The translations under genes and the position numbers were made by a program. Shown here in pieces: positions 1-12,677 of a stretch of DNA of 64,000 nucleotides. The stretch spans positions 1 to 64,000 of the forward strand of contig JADNYJ010000204.1 of NCBI GenBank assembly GCA_015501075.1. The letters are read 5' to 3'. The notes beneath the pieces were generated by a model. It did not search any database and was not told the DNA's origin. It saw only the letters and a list, made by a program, of their open reading frames with translations. The DNA is from Gymnopilus junonius (taxonomy: Eukaryota > Basidiomycota > Agaricomycetes > Agaricales > Galerinaceae). The first letter of the stretch is position 1. Every line of letters begins with the position of its first letter.

Positions 1-189
1 GAAGAAACTGGAATAACGAATAGTCGTCCAGATTACGAGTCCAGATATTCCCTGGTTTTTGCCCCTTCTTCTGTTGGGGGTACATCAGTAAAAGAGCGCA
101 CCGCATACATGGGCCCCGAAATTCATTGAGTATCAGAAAAAAATCATATCATGCTCAAGAATACATTAGAAAGACAGCAATAGTTCTAT

Positions 190-475
190 TTGCAATACAC
201 CGTCCTTACAAGGGACTCTTTCATTGAAATGACGGCAGTAATTGCTAGGCTTACAATGCCTTGCCACCAGGCAGTCTATTACGAAGCACTGCAAGAATTG
301 TCCGCCACACATTGCTGTGGAATAGTTTTATCCCATTGTAAATCAAAGGCATGATTCCGTCGCATTACAAGTCACCCAATTTGATCTAATACCAGCCAAC
401 AATTTTCGAGCATTGCAAATGAATTATAATTTTTTTTGATCCAATACAAGTGACGTAGGGAGGGGGGCTCAGCTA
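190..475. repeat. Left subterminal repeat array of the Plavaka element
   Basis: No gene is visible in the first 600 bases. Between about 190 and 475 short related words recur: variants of CATTGCAA, CATTGTAA, CATTACAAG and CCAATACAAG, roughly every 30-60 bp. The same words, in inverted orientation, recur right of the transposase gene (7290-7470). CACTA-type elements, to which Plavaka belongs, typically carry such subterminal motifs as transposase binding sites. That this is the left end of the element is inference; the true terminus and target duplication were not found. Confidence 0.45.
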
Positions 476-785
476 GCTTATTCGAGCTCTCATTTCTTAC
501 ACTCAGAGTTGTTTCAAATAAATAAAGCCATTGATTAATAGACGCCTAAAGTACATAAGGTAGAACATGAAGTCTAAGTTAGGGCGAGAAAGAAAAAGCA
601 GTCAGCAAAGGTGGTTCAAAGTCAGCAGCAAAGGTGGAGGCAGCAGAGATCGTCGGTGATAAAGCACAGGAAAACATAGAGCATGTTGGGAAGGGCACGA
701 AAAGTAGCGATCAGAGCAAAACAGACAGCAGTTGGTCGACCAGAGCAAAAACAGAGCAAGGTGGAGTCGAAAGTGAGAGGTTCTA

Positions 786-2760
786 TTAATAGCGTGGTTT
801 TCTCTTTTTCCCCTGTCCCTTGCGCGTTTTGGCTGCCGTCGAAGCAGAGGGAGCTGAGGGAACCGCAGTGACAGATGCTGGAGGAGGTGGCGCCAGAGGT
901 GGTTGAGACCTGTTTGAGCTTGAGGTAGCCATGGTAGGGCCCTGATTGATGATGCAGAAGGCGGTTGACCCCGACAGTGCGCGTGACTCCACTCAGCGTT
1001 GAGGGGGTGATGCTGGCCAGCGATCAGCAGTGTGAGTAGGGTGATGAATGGTTGACAGTTTGTCATGGGGGGAGGTGTGTCGTCAGAGGAGATCGATGGG
1101 GCACGACGGGGCGTTCTCTGGCGAGCATAGACTTGCGAGGATTGGGGTGGGGTCAGCTGATAGTGATGAGCCTGTTCATGTCAGAAACGTTCCAGTAGGA
1201 CAGGGATAACATACCTGAACCGGCTCTTTCATCGGTATTGTCTCTCATGTGTCCCTCACCTGCGTCCTCTTCCTCTTCACGTCCCTCTTCACGTTCCTGT
1301 CCACATCGCTCATTATCCTCCCTCTGGCAAGCTTCTCTCTCTCGAGCTTCCCTGAGAGCTGCACGTTGTGAGAGAATGATGGCGGTTTCTCTTCAATGTC
1401 ATTGTGTTCCCCTTCCTCTTCTTCTAATGCTCTTGCTCACTTTCGTCTCTTGAGAGATGGATCTGGCTGGAGAAGACGTCAATAATGAACTTTGAATACA
1501 AATATATCTTACCTTGTCAGGAATTCAAGAGTCTCCTTGACCCATTCGTCGTCAGGATCAGCAAAGAGTTGCATACATTTGAGATAAAAGTTGTAGTATC
1601 TGAAAGGGCTCCTGTCATATCAGCCCAAGTTGCGACATCCGAGAGTGAAAAATGGACCTGGCAGAGCACAATTAGTCTCAAGAATCAGAAAGGCAATGCG
1701 TATACTCAATGTGAACTGCAGTGACAGCTACGGCCTCGGGAAAAACCTCTGTCATCCCATTAATTTCAGCTTGTGAGTCCTTTGGAGCTACACGATAGCC
1801 GTCGAGTGCGGACGAATTCCCGGTATAGATTGCGCGAAGAGCCTGACTCATGCTATTTAACATAAACATATGCACGCAAAAAAACTGAAAACCCACCCGA
1901 ATGAAGGTTGCACCTGGAAAAGACCTGCCGCGGGTCTTCCTGATTGTAAACAGTGCCGGCGGGGTACAGGAATGATGGGTATTCCTTCACAGTCATGAGG
2001 ATGGTGCCATTCTGGACCTTCGCCATGAAAACCCTTACACATATAGTCAGCATCATTGAGCCGGAACCTTTAGAGGATAGGCTTACTGGGGATTTGCATC
2101 GAATTGAGCTATAAGACGGAGAGGTGTTAGAGCCCTAGCAGTGTCCCTGTGAAAGAACCCGCGGTTATCTTTCCTGGCCCCGACAATGGGCGCCAACAAA
2201 GCATCTTGAGCAGGATTGGCTGGAAGCCACTCTTTGATATTGATCTTACACAGATGGGTGTCGTCGCCCGTGCACGGCCCATCAGCGTTACCATCTGAAA
2301 GCATTTTTGGTGCATATATGCATAAGAATTCGAGGTAACGATACTCACCATGTCAATGAAGTTTTCATATGCATCGCTTTCTCCTTGAAAGTTTGCAATA
2401 AGACGTGGAAAATCAGGATGCAGTGCCATGACACGCTTGAAGTCAGCTTTTTGCTCATCTGAAATCCTGAAAAGTGGGATTAGTACGAAAGTAAAAGAGT
2501 ATCTCAGAAAGAAATACTTACTCAATCCCTTCTTCAGGAAGGCCGGCCACTAAGGCATTCCTCATGTCGAAGAACGGGCCTAACCTTTGAGCTGCCCAAC
2601 ATGCTTTGGTCTTGAAAGGCGCGAGTACGTCATCCCTAGATCAATTTCAGTGCATGAGCAGGGACATGATGGTATGCAGTACTTACACGGCATTCTCTCC
2701 TATAGTCTTCATAATGTCCACAATGGACTGGAGGTTTTCTTGCGAGATTGGGTTGGGCAT
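786..2760 (-). CDS. DUF6698-like protein gene next to Plavaka transposase (3' part uncertain)
   Basis: Unknown function; resembles what I recall of the DUF6698 family of Agaricomycetes. Start ATG at 2760. Exons 2687-2760, 2522-2635, 2345-2466, 2087-2294, 1914-2033 and from 1852 leftwards keep one frame through GT-AG introns. Visible blocks are ISDEQKADFKRVMALHPDFP, then KDNRGFFHRDTARALTP, FLYPAGTVYNQEDP and INGMTEVFPEA, in the order usual for the family (NRGF..H.xTGRLL..P, FLY..xxYxPExP, HGMTxVT). Near 1590-1640 the conserved segment continues in another frame (YYNFYLKCMQLFADPDDEW), so there is a one-base lesion or a missed intron. Further left are an acidic Glu/Arg-rich stretch (about 1210-1380) and a Ser/Pro/Ala-rich tail ending KKRKPRY. 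Splicing of the last third is a guess. The gene is divergent from the transposase, 201 bp between starts, so it is probably an accessory gene of the element. Confidence 0.55.
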
Positions 2761-2961
2761 GGTGGTCGTAGAGAGGAAAGAAGAAGCTGGGGCAAGATGC
2801 ATCAATGAAGCGCATCTTTGGATGGCAGCACATGACTGCATGGACCGACGCGATCATGTTCAATTTATTTTCGTCCTCTCCGCCTCTCGTGCTTTTCATG
2901 ACTGATCGTCCTCACATCTTTTATGCGTCTGCTTCTTTTTTCATTCTTTCTGCTCGTTTTT
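2761..2961. promoter_or_regulatory. Divergent promoter region between DUF6698-like gene and Plavaka transposase
   Basis: The 201 bp between two head-to-head starts must hold both promoters. It is pyrimidine-rich on the plus strand just before the transposase start (2920-2960). No TATA box or operator could be assigned with confidence. Confidence 0.35.
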
Positions 2962-5900
2962 ATGACCAGACAACTGAAATGTCTCGGCTGCAATTCAGAA
3001 AACTTTCAGACAGAACGCGGGCTATCAAGACATCAAGCTACATGTGGTGCTTACAGGCGGTTTATGAAGAAAAAGGTCGAAAATTTGGCTTTTCCTGCTA
3101 TGATGGATAACGTTGCAGGCCCTTCTTCAGATGTTTTAGGTCAAACTGCGCCTGTTGAGCAAGAAGGACCCGCAGATCTTGTACCTTCAGACCCAATCAT
3201 AGAGCCTGTCCCTCCACCTCCACAGGAATATCGCCTGTCTGGTCTTCCTAGATGGCAAACGCGACTCCCACGGAGGTACCAGGATATACTGCCTGCACCC
3301 CCTCCTGTAGTTGTGGAACCTGAGCCCGAAATCCATGAGCTATCACCATCACCAAGCCCTGTAGTCGACAACTCTCATAAAACACCTTCAAATAGCTATG
3401 GTATTTACCGTGTATACAAGAGCAGTGCTCTGTCTATAACTCCTGATGACAATTTCCGGCTGGATTCCATTGCTGACAACCCAAATTTTGCGTGTTCTGT
3501 CCCTTCATCGAGGAGTACCTGGGGTTCGCCATTTGGCATCGACGTGACAGCGAAGCCTGAAGGCACTGCCTCTGTTGCACAACACCCCTTTGCAAACTCT
3601 TCAGTCTGTCATCTCATGTCCTGGTTTTATGGAGGAGTATCAAAAACTCTGAAGGACTTGAATTCTTTGGTACATGATGTTCTTCTCGCACCAGATTTTA
3701 AACTCGAGGACCTTGCCGATTTTGATGCATCGAAGGAGGCTAAAAAGCTTGATAATTTTTCAGGAATGAATACGGATGAAACCAACTCAGAATCTCCCCG
3801 ACTTAAAGATGGCTGGATCAAGGGTTCGGTCTCGATACCATTACCTTGCACCAAGAATTCATTCCCATCCGAGTCGGCTGCACCAACATATGTTGTGGAG
3901 GATGTTTATTACCGAAAACCACTTGATGTTATCAAAGAAGCTTTCCGGGAGCAAGCTGCAGAAGAATTTCACACAGCGCCCTATGAAGAATATTGGCAAC
4001 CAAAGCCGAATGATCCACCCGAGCGCATCTACTCCGAGCTGTACAACACGGACGCGTTTATTGAAGAACATGAAAAAATTCGAACTCAAGCACGCAATGG
4101 TTGTGAACTCGAGACTGTAATTGCTGCAATCATGATTTGGTCAGACTCTACCCATCTGACCAGTTTTGGGAATGCGAGTCTCTGGCCAATCTATATGTAT
4201 CTCAGAAATCTGTCGAAATATATGTGGACGAAGCCTTCTGCTTTTGCAGCGCATCATCTGGCCTACATACCAAAGGTGAAAATATGTTATCTCGGATACC
4301 TGAATGGTACTTACAGAATGGTAGCTCGACGATGCAATTCAAGACGCATACAAGGAAATTTATGGCAAGCCGCCTTCCTCGCAGGTTATGATGTATCTAC
4401 GCCATGAGTTAATGCAAGCCATCTGGTTTCTGCTACTCGATGATGAGTTTATGGACACCTATGTAAACGGAATCGTACTCGAGTTTCCAGATGGAGTTCT
4501 ATGTCGAGTATTTCCTCGGTTCTTCACTTACTCTGCTGATTATCCTGAGAAGTGAGTCTGCTATTGGCACATATTATTCGTTACTTGCTGAGACATTCAA
4601 CAGAGTTCTTTTGGCTTGTATAAAGTACCTTGGTAATCTTCCTTGCCCACGTTGTCGGCTTGAGAAGTGTCAGATCCACGAAATGGGGACAAAGCGTGAC
4701 ATGAGGCGAAGGATAAAATTGGCTTGCGTTGACAACAAGTACCGTAGGAAAGCAATTAAAACTGCTCGAAGATGGATATTCACGAAAGGTGTCCCAGTCA
4801 ATGCCAAGTCAATCTCTGACCTTCTCGGTTCTACCACCCCATCAAGAGTGAGTCTATGTCAAATTATTGTTAGTCGAGAAAATCACTCATTAGACCAGAG
4901 TGCTTTCTCGGAATGATTAGGGCCTCTAGGATTCAACTTTTACTGGCTATTCGTCGTCGATCTCCTCCATGAATTTGAACTAGGAGTATGGAAAGCAGTA
5001 TTTACGCATCTGATCCGAATCCTTTATGCTCAAGGTCAAGATGCTGTCCAAGTTCTCAATGAGCGGTATTCTTACAATTTGAATCTGAATCTCACATTAT
5101 ATTAACATTGACATCAGGTATCATCAAATGCCAACGTTCGGCCATGACACCATCCGCAAGTTCTGCACCAATGTCTCAGAAATGAAAAAATTGGCTGGGC
5201 GAGACTTCGAAGACCTTCTTCAGGTACGAGTCAGCAACCTTCTTGACTGAATGAGTTGAGACTTCTGTGAATTCAGTGTGCTATTCCTGCATTTGAGGGC
5301 CTTCTTGACAACAAGAACAATGCAATTCTCATGGATCTTTTATATGAGCTAGCCACTTGGCACTCCCTTGCAAAATTACGCCTTCACACGGACTCAACTT
5401 TAGATGCACTGGAAAATTCGGCGACTCGGCTGGGCTCCATTCTTCGAAAATTCGAGTCAACGACATGTGCAGAATTTACCACAAATGAATTACCATCTGA
5501 GGTAGAAAAGCGCGGTCGCAGAAAGGCCTCCAAGGCCAAAAAGAAAGGCTTGACCAATGCTCCTATGAGTGAGAAGAGGAAGGGGAAACAGAGAGCGACC
5601 TTGACCGGACCAACCAGATGATGGAACTTTGCACTCTCAACCTATAAACTCCACTGCCTGGCTGACTACCTGAATGCAATCCGTACTTATGGAACAACTG
5701 ATGGACTAAGCAGTCAGATCATGAGTACCCTGTTGGTCTCGGTGACAAAATTTGACTTGTGCATCAGGGCGAGCGAGAGCATCGACGGTGCAAACAATTT
5801 TATCCTCATGTCCATAAGGGCTCAAAACATTACACAATCGGGATCGCTAAACATGTATGCCGAGAATGCATTATACATAACATATCCAAAAAGAACAATC

Positions 5901-7254
5901 CAAGTGCAATGAAACGCCCGACAAAAAAGCGAAAGAAGGCTCCTAGCGGAAATCCGAGTATCCCCTTTGAAGAAGTGAGCGAGAAAATGTCGACTGCTCG
6001 TCCTGAGAAGCATTACCAGATGTCCGACGAGAAGCGACATCCAGTTCCCATTGCACAGTACTTGCATGAACATGGTGGAGACCCAGCAATCAAGGTGCAA
6101 TTAAGCAATGGCCTCTCTTATTTCTCATTTTACATGTATATCTAGGATTTTCTCCCTCGCTTGAAGGACCATTTGCTGGCAAGAATTCTCAAACGTGACT
6201 ACGATGGTGACGAGACTCCTTTCTCAGAGGAGGAAAGAGCATCAGTCAGATTCGCAAAACACCAGATCTATCAGCACAAGGTCCTTCGAGTGAATTACAC
6301 GACATACGACATGCGGCGAGAACAAGATTCCCTCAACCCTCGTACCCATGCAAATATAATGGTTCTGGCACACAACGATGACGATGACGAAGGTCACCCG
6401 TATTGGTATGCAAGACTAATTGGAATTTATCATGCACTTGTCATTCATCCCAGCTCTCGCGACCCCATTCATATGGACTTTTTTGTGGATTCGCTGGTAC
6501 AGCTCTGATCCTGACCCGAGGTACAAGTCTGGATGGCGATCTCGACGTTTACCTCGTGTAGGATTTGTCAAGGACAATGACGATGGGTCACCCACATTTG
6601 GATTCCTTGACCCCACGCATGTTATCCATGGCATTCATCTGATTCCCGCATTTAAGGACAGCCTCACTGATAGGCTTCTTGAACCATCGCTAGCACGATT
6701 ACCGCACGAAGGAGACTTTGATTATGCCTTCTATTATGTCAATATGTGAGTTCTTTGCCAGTATTTCAACAATCTACTCAAACATCTTTCCCAGTTTCAT
6801 TGACCGAGACATGATGATGCGATATCGAGGTGGCAGAGTTGGCCACTGCGGTACTCGGGAGGCGACAAACACATTTCTAAGTGATTGAGACTCGCTTGAT
6901 GAGGCATCTATTCGTGCAAGGGCTGCGAGTGAGACGAGTGGCAGCTCATCAACTTCATCAGACACTGAGAACACCGACACAGAAGAGGACGACGAAGACA
7001 ACGAGGAAGAGGAAGTTGTCATAGGAGGAGAAGAAGGCGCTGAAGGTGAGGATGATGATGATGAAGTCAATGAAGACGAGCAGGTCGACGAGGAGATGGA
7101 TTTTGGGTATGCCATTGACGAGGAGGAGGAGGAAGGAGGTGACGAGGAGGGTCTTGATGAGCTGGAGGATGAGGTGCCGGACGACGCACTTGGGCCTGAA
7201 GATGGCCTCGATGTCGACGATGAGCTCGAGGCTTTGGGTTATGCAGATCCCTAG
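2962..7254 (+). pseudogene. Plavaka-family (CACTA-like) transposase, decayed copy
   Basis: Transposase of a Plavaka DNA transposon. Exons: 2962-4275, 4325-4551, 4604-5065, 5118-5223, 5277-5720, 5768-6094, 6146-6745, 6795-7254. With one extra T removed from the six-T run at about 6480, they sum to exactly 1,313 codons. Order: N-terminal C2H2-like finger (CLGC...H....C); Pro-rich linker; the hallmark block with WSDSTHLTSFGNASLWPIYM and FAAHHLAYIPK (about residues 395-438); FPRFFTYSADYPEK; CPRC; DLLHEFELGVW; EREHRR; HPYWYARLIGI; RVGFV; acidic Ser/Glu/Asp tail. Lesions: in-frame TGA at 4914, 5619 and 6886 (codons 618, 818, 1191), the T insertion, and the intron-5 donor reading AT instead of GT at 5721. 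The first TGA falls where relatives have Arg in NAFSxRL. No TAA or TAG interrupts the gene. Inactive as read, but decayed by few changes, so probably a young copy. Confidence 0.9.
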
Positions 7255-7279
7255 GTCCTTAGTTCAGTACATTGACCTT

Positions 7280-7480
7280 ATCTGCAAATTTTTCGCCTTG
7301 TAAAGATCCTTGTAATACGTAATGTAAATGACTTGTCTTGACGTTGCAATGGACAACAATTCTTTCAATGGCCTTGTATGAACCAAGAATAATTTTTCCT
7401 CATTGCAATGTCAGAAAATCATTCTGGAGCTCTGTATTGACTCGAAATTGTTCTGTCGCCTTGTATGTATCTCATATTGC
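7280..7480. repeat. Right subterminal repeat array of the Plavaka element
   Basis: Words such as CCTTGTAA, GTTGCAATGG, CAATGGCCTTGTATG, CATTGCAATG and CCTTGTATG recur between the transposase stop and about 7470, mirroring the array at 190-475 in inverted orientation. This fits the subterminal arrays of CACTA-type transposons. The exact right end was not located. Confidence 0.45.
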
Positions 7481-10400
7481 CCATAAAATTATTTTGACGC
7501 ATGACGTAGTCAGCAATCCTATGTAAGCCACACACTTTTTCTCTGATGTAGCGTTCGCTGATCGCCGTCACTATTATACCATTCAAGTTTATTATAGGAC
7601 TGAGGACTAAAGCGCCGATAAAGGAGACAAAATTACCCTCGAGCGAAGTTTCATCTCGGAATGGATCGTTACCTATCGAAAGACGGACAGTCCCTTGAAT
7701 TGAAGCACAGTGTATAGCAAACACAAAAGAGGAAATACTCACATTTATACAAAAGATGAGATAGAAGTTTTACTCCAGTGGAGTTCAGGTATCTTTATGG
7801 CACTTCAAAACTTCCAGATACAATTCTCATCCGGGCAGTTGTGACTACCTTGCTGGAATACAAGCTACGATAGATATCTTACAATTTCCTTCTTATGAAT
7901 GCCTAAAATATCGACAACCAACTCAGGGTTACTTGATCTCAACTAGTACACCGTCCTCACTCTTTTAGGTGTAACTGGTTCATCAGCTATTCCTACACAA
8001 CACCAATGCTCGTGCATTCTAGCATATCCATTATCAAATTTCCAATGGTAGGCCAGCGCTGTTCAGTAATCTTGAGCCAATTTATAGCTGAAATTGATAC
8101 AAGGGGAAATTTTCAAAGGCATAGTATACATGAAGCATTGACGAAGTGGCCACAAGAGTCTCTACAGTAGTAAAATGAGACAGAAAAGTCAAGGAAAAGC
8201 GCAAAAAAAAGAGTCAGGGCGAAGCTGCGAAGCCAACCCTGAAATGTAACACTGACAAATAAGAGCCCGTCGCCCGATCTTTACTTCGTTCAACAATCCT
8301 TGCGCCTTGTTTATTCTCCTGATTTATGTGCTCTATGTGGACGGAGCCTGTATGCTATGAAGTACCAGCCCCTCTTGTCAAAGGATGGGCAGAATTATTA
8401 CAACCAGGTATTCTTCACAGCGTTCCTGCTCTCTTTTCTTTGGAAGCATTTAAAGTCATTTTAGGAAGCATCCATGGACTACCCTGTAATTTGAAGCAAA
8501 CCAGCCCTGTTTCACTCATCTCTCCCTGATGTAAAGTCTAGTCTGGACGGTGGTCGATTGGTGGTCGAGATTCCCACTTATCTAGGAACAGGTATAAGAG
8601 CCAATTCTAAACCTTTCGTTCTTTTGCTTATTATTTCTCACTCTGCAGGATGACTCGATTGAAGTACTCATCATTTGAATCCTCCTTCAAAACATCGACT
8701 CCCAACTAGTCTAGGTCCCTTCTTCCGATTCAATCCAACCCTCACAGGTTTGGTCCAACCTCGAATGATTGCTTAGCCACCTCCCTCCAGACTTAGTACT
8801 CCATTCATTCTGGAACAGTTGACAAGGACTGCAGCCTGGGCGCATGAGGAACCTGACCTTCTACTCACCCTGAGGACAACATGCAAGTGTGAACTCCATG
8901 CCGATTCGACATTTCTCACTAGAAGGCGAGCTTGCAGCAGAGACAAGGCCCTTACAGATGTGGCATATAGACTTTCGGGTCGGACTGGGCTTAGGAGGAA
9001 CAGTTTAAGGTCATGGGCCAACTTGGAGGACAACTCGACTGTGGATCGGAGTAGCTAGTTCACTGAGGACGTTGGTTCGTGATCTGTGACTTCCTGGCTC
9101 CAGACTTTGCGAAGCTGGTAATGACACGACCCAGCACCGCCCATGGAGACCGAACGCGCTGCATCCCATGGCCGTGAAGCAAAGGTAGCAGCATCCCAAT
9201 GATACAGACGATCCGCGAACGTGTTTATCAGGCTCGTTCGCGTATTGAACCTTCTGCTACTGCTACTAGCAATTCACGCAAAACCACCACTACTGCCACT
9301 ATTGCACCAATCACCCCAAGGACAACCAGCTCCGCAAATGCCACGTCCACCATCTTCCTTTCCGACTTCTCTATCTATCGTGCTCTTTGCCGACCCTCAG
9401 CTTCACATGGTACTATCACCTCTAGATTCGTCTTCCTCTTTTCTTTTCCATTCCTTCGCCTCTGTCACCAGAAGTTTGCTACTTCCTCTTTCTCAATGGA
9501 CCCTCAGTTTAGACCTTCAGAAGATTGGACGACTTGCTGTGCTGCTGCTTTTCGTGTGGAGGTTGTCTCTCATTGACCAAAATCCAATTCTGTGAGCAGT
9601 TCTATCAGTCTCAGGAATCGGGTGCATCTCATATAGCTCGTGGCTTTAGAGTTCAGCTCTGCCGCGACCGACCTCCTCTTCAATTCTCCGAGTTGTGTAG
9701 TATGAACCTCACCTTCGTAAGCCTCATCTACTCTAATGCCCTACACCCTATCTCTCCGGCCGACTTGGAGGAAGATGGATGAACGTGTGACGCGTGTTGC
9801 CTCGGTCCTCAGCTGGAGCTGGCGTCTCCCATGTCGTAATCGATACAAGTGATTAGCAGATGACCCACTGGCTCAACGCTGATTGTTGATGGGCTGCCAT
9901 AGTGTTCAGTGAGGGGCTCCACTTCAAGTTCAAGCTCAATATTTGAGGGGACTCAGAAGGATGTCACTCATGAGTGAGTTCTTGGTTTTTTCGTCTTACT
10001 CCTTTATATTCTTTGGTTTCCTATCTTTTCCTGGTTTTTGTACTTCTTCCCTTCAGTTGCTTGCCCCCTTTTCTCCAATTGTGGCATTCGCTCTGAATTT
10101 TCTTTAATTTTTATATTCTATTCACGCGTCCGCCCCTTCTCATTCTCACATTGTTTTCTCGTTGAATGAAATGTTGACACTGACCAGTCAATTTCTTTGA
10201 CAGCGACGCGTGAGACCCAGACGTCCCGGTCGATACCGTCTTATTTAGAAAGTCCTGCGGGCCAGGTAATTGCGTCAACGAAAGCTAGCTCGCAGCGGAA
10301 GGTGCAGAAAGTTCTTCTCATCCTGACGAAAATGCGGCGTCATGGGTATCGGCGTCGTCCTGAAGCTTGGACACGCAGCCGAGCTAAGATCTGGACCAAC

Positions 10401-11474
10401 GAATCAGTGTAGGGGGTCCTCATTACGGTTGTTGGGTTGTTGGGAACCAGTTGCAGGTTGCGTTAAGTGAACAGGCTGATATTCTGCGAGCCTCGGCGAC
10501 CAGTATTGCCCCATTACATGTCACGCCTTGCATCCATTCCTTCCTTTTTGACATGCGCCCCCTCAGCCCCTATGCACCAATGGATAGTCCTCGACATCGG
10601 CAATACCATGCCCACTGTCCATTAGTACGCTCTGCCACAGGTGGTTCGACAAAGAGCAGCTATGGACCGCAGCCTCCTTGTGCGGGGTTTTTCTAGGTCA
10701 GCTTCTGGCTCTGACTCCCTTCAAGTGAGCTGGCAGTTAGAATGGTACCTAGCAAGAAGGCGGAGACGATTAGGGAAAACCGCGCCTACTTCTTCCATTC
10801 TCACACTGGGAATAGCAGTGTGTTTCGAAGTCAACTGCAAGAATGAATGATATCGACGATTGGTTGGCATCCCAGCGTCCGACTGCAGGCTTTAGTCTGT
10901 TTCTTCGACATAATCCTCTTGACAGCTTCTGCCTTGACGAAGCCTGCATTGCGGACACCGACATTAATATGAGCAGGAACTAAAGCAGCGTTAATATTGG
11001 AAGTACCCGGACCACTGGCGCCAAATTATCGTTCGACGGCGGACATTCTCAAATTGACGTCCTATCTATTGGCTTCAAGGTTAGGCACGACACGCTCTTC
11101 AAGTTCAACTTCTCCATGTTCATTTGATCCCAGCATAGCGCTCCACGTACTTTTGTGTGCGGACCTTTGCTGCTCTGCATCGCCTCCGCTTTCACTACTG
11201 TGGATTTGCGGGCTATGGAACATATTGCTCGAATTTCAACCAAAGTCAAAACATTTGCATCCTTGGACAGTCATCGCAAATCCTGGGAAATCGGTATATC
11301 AAGCAAGCTTCCCACAACATTTTCTTACGATGTACAGGTGTCCGATTGTCGTTGATCTCCCTTTGAAGAGTTCCAGTTGAACTCTTTCTACTGGTCTGCT
11401 GGCAGCATGTCACGCTGGACGCGTCGCGTAACGTGTTACTCCATCACGTGTGCGTTTGCCAGCATCGAGCTACT
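7481..11474. other. Gene-poor stretch, nothing recognised
   Basis: About 4 kb with no open frame that shows a known domain, coherent introns or codon bias. A Leu-rich frame at 9221-9595 contains FADPQLH, faintly like a metallophosphoesterase motif, but nothing around it supports a gene. Pyrimidine-rich tracts lie near 9980-10160. It may contain the right end of the Plavaka element and older relics. Confidence 0.5.
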
Positions 11475-12500
11475 GGCGAGCGACGTGCCCAAATGCCGAA
11501 TGTGGGTCAGGACAAAGATCTTCAAGTTGACTCCTAACATCCATGACGATCCCGAGTCAGCCAAGGATATACCTTTCATTCAGTTCCATGAAATCAACGT
11601 TGACGAAATATTGGGGCCAATTAATTCTTTCAGTTCGTATCTTCTTTCCTTTTCATTCTAATTAGCGGCAGCTTATCTATTCATTTTATCTTTTGTTGAT
11701 CAAGAAGGTTCAACAAAAAAATTTATAGGTGTTTTCTAACCTTTTGTAGTCCTTGTTCTCTCTGACGATAACGCTTTTCAATGTAGGAAACTCAAACCTT
11801 CCGCCCATCCCGTTCTGCTGATTGCCGCCTTATGACCTTCGGGAGCATGTCTGAGGCAACACACCTCTAGATTAAATGCCGCGAATTCATCATAGCGCAT
11901 CTTCTGGATGTTGCGTACAAGGACGAAGCCCACAAGTGCGCTGGTGGTGCGCTGGCCATCTTCGGGCTGGCGCCACAATATTACCGCCGCTTCCGTTCCC
12001 CCGCAGATGGCAGGGTCGAAAAAATGACACATATTGCTGGAGGGTATTATACGGTTAACGTGAGTTCTTATCTTTCACCTATGTTTCCTTTTCTGACTCA
12101 ATTTATGTGCATCAGCCTCAGAATATCCGCTCTGCATTATATGTATACGGCGACTCAACTCGCGTAAGATCGTTCCCATCGACAGCCCTCAATTTGGTCA
12201 TGTCATGGCCGTATGCGTGGGTGCTATGAGGGTAGGCCGCGTCAAGACAACGGTGAAGGAGGGAGATTTTGTACGTCGTGGGCAAGAATTTGGTTACTTC
12301 GCTTTCGGTAAGGTTTCTTTCAATGATTCGTTGTACGTTAAATTGATAGTGTTGATATCAGGTGGCTCGACCATCGTCATTCTCTTTGAAAAATGTCGAG
12401 TCGACTGGGATGGAGACTTACCGATAAATTGAATGGCGTCATTGGAAACTTTGGTCAGAGTCGGAATGGGGATTGGTCGTGGTCGTCTTATTGTGAATAC
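11475..12500 (+). pseudogene. Phosphatidylserine decarboxylase relic
   Basis: Intact homologues convert phosphatidylserine to phosphatidylethanolamine. Coding blocks appear in family order: SAKDIPFIQFHEINVDEIL (about 11550-11610), a short block near 11790-11815, ALAIFGLAP and VEKMTHIAGGYYTVN (11930-12058), IVPIDSPQFGHVMAVCVGAM, VKTTVKEGDFVRRGQEFGY, GGSTIVILFEK, and SLETLVRVGMGIGRG (to about 12490). LGGST/GGST is the usual pyruvoyl self-cleavage site, and GGSTIV survives here. The copy is dead: TAG near 11871 where relatives have Trp (WIKGREF), one base lost near 12165, TGA at 12430 inside the NGR..LETLV block, and part of the SADCR region deleted. The N-terminal half is missing or unrecognisable. 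Introns are still visible, so it decayed from a genomic copy, not a retrocopy. Confidence 0.85.
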
Positions 12501-12677
12501 CCCTGCTATGGACTGTGCATTGTTGGAACCCGACCACAATACGTGACAGGCGCGTTGTATCACAATCACGTGTGTGCGCCAACCAAATCTGCACCGTGCG
12601 GCGTGCACGCGTTGCCTCCAACCCCCATCACACACACCACCACGAACGTGAAGGAAGAATCATCCGGGAAAACACGC

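Noticed and set aside
602..1066. 154-codon minus-strand frame
   Set aside because: The overlapping frame ending KKRKPRY has a more protein-like Ser/Pro/Ala composition; this one looks like its shadow, though the exact 3' end of the DUF6698-like gene is uncertain.
9221..9595. Possible metallophosphoesterase (FADPQLH motif)
   Set aside because: Only a 7-residue resemblance in a Leu/Ser-rich frame; no GDxxD or GNHD motifs nearby.
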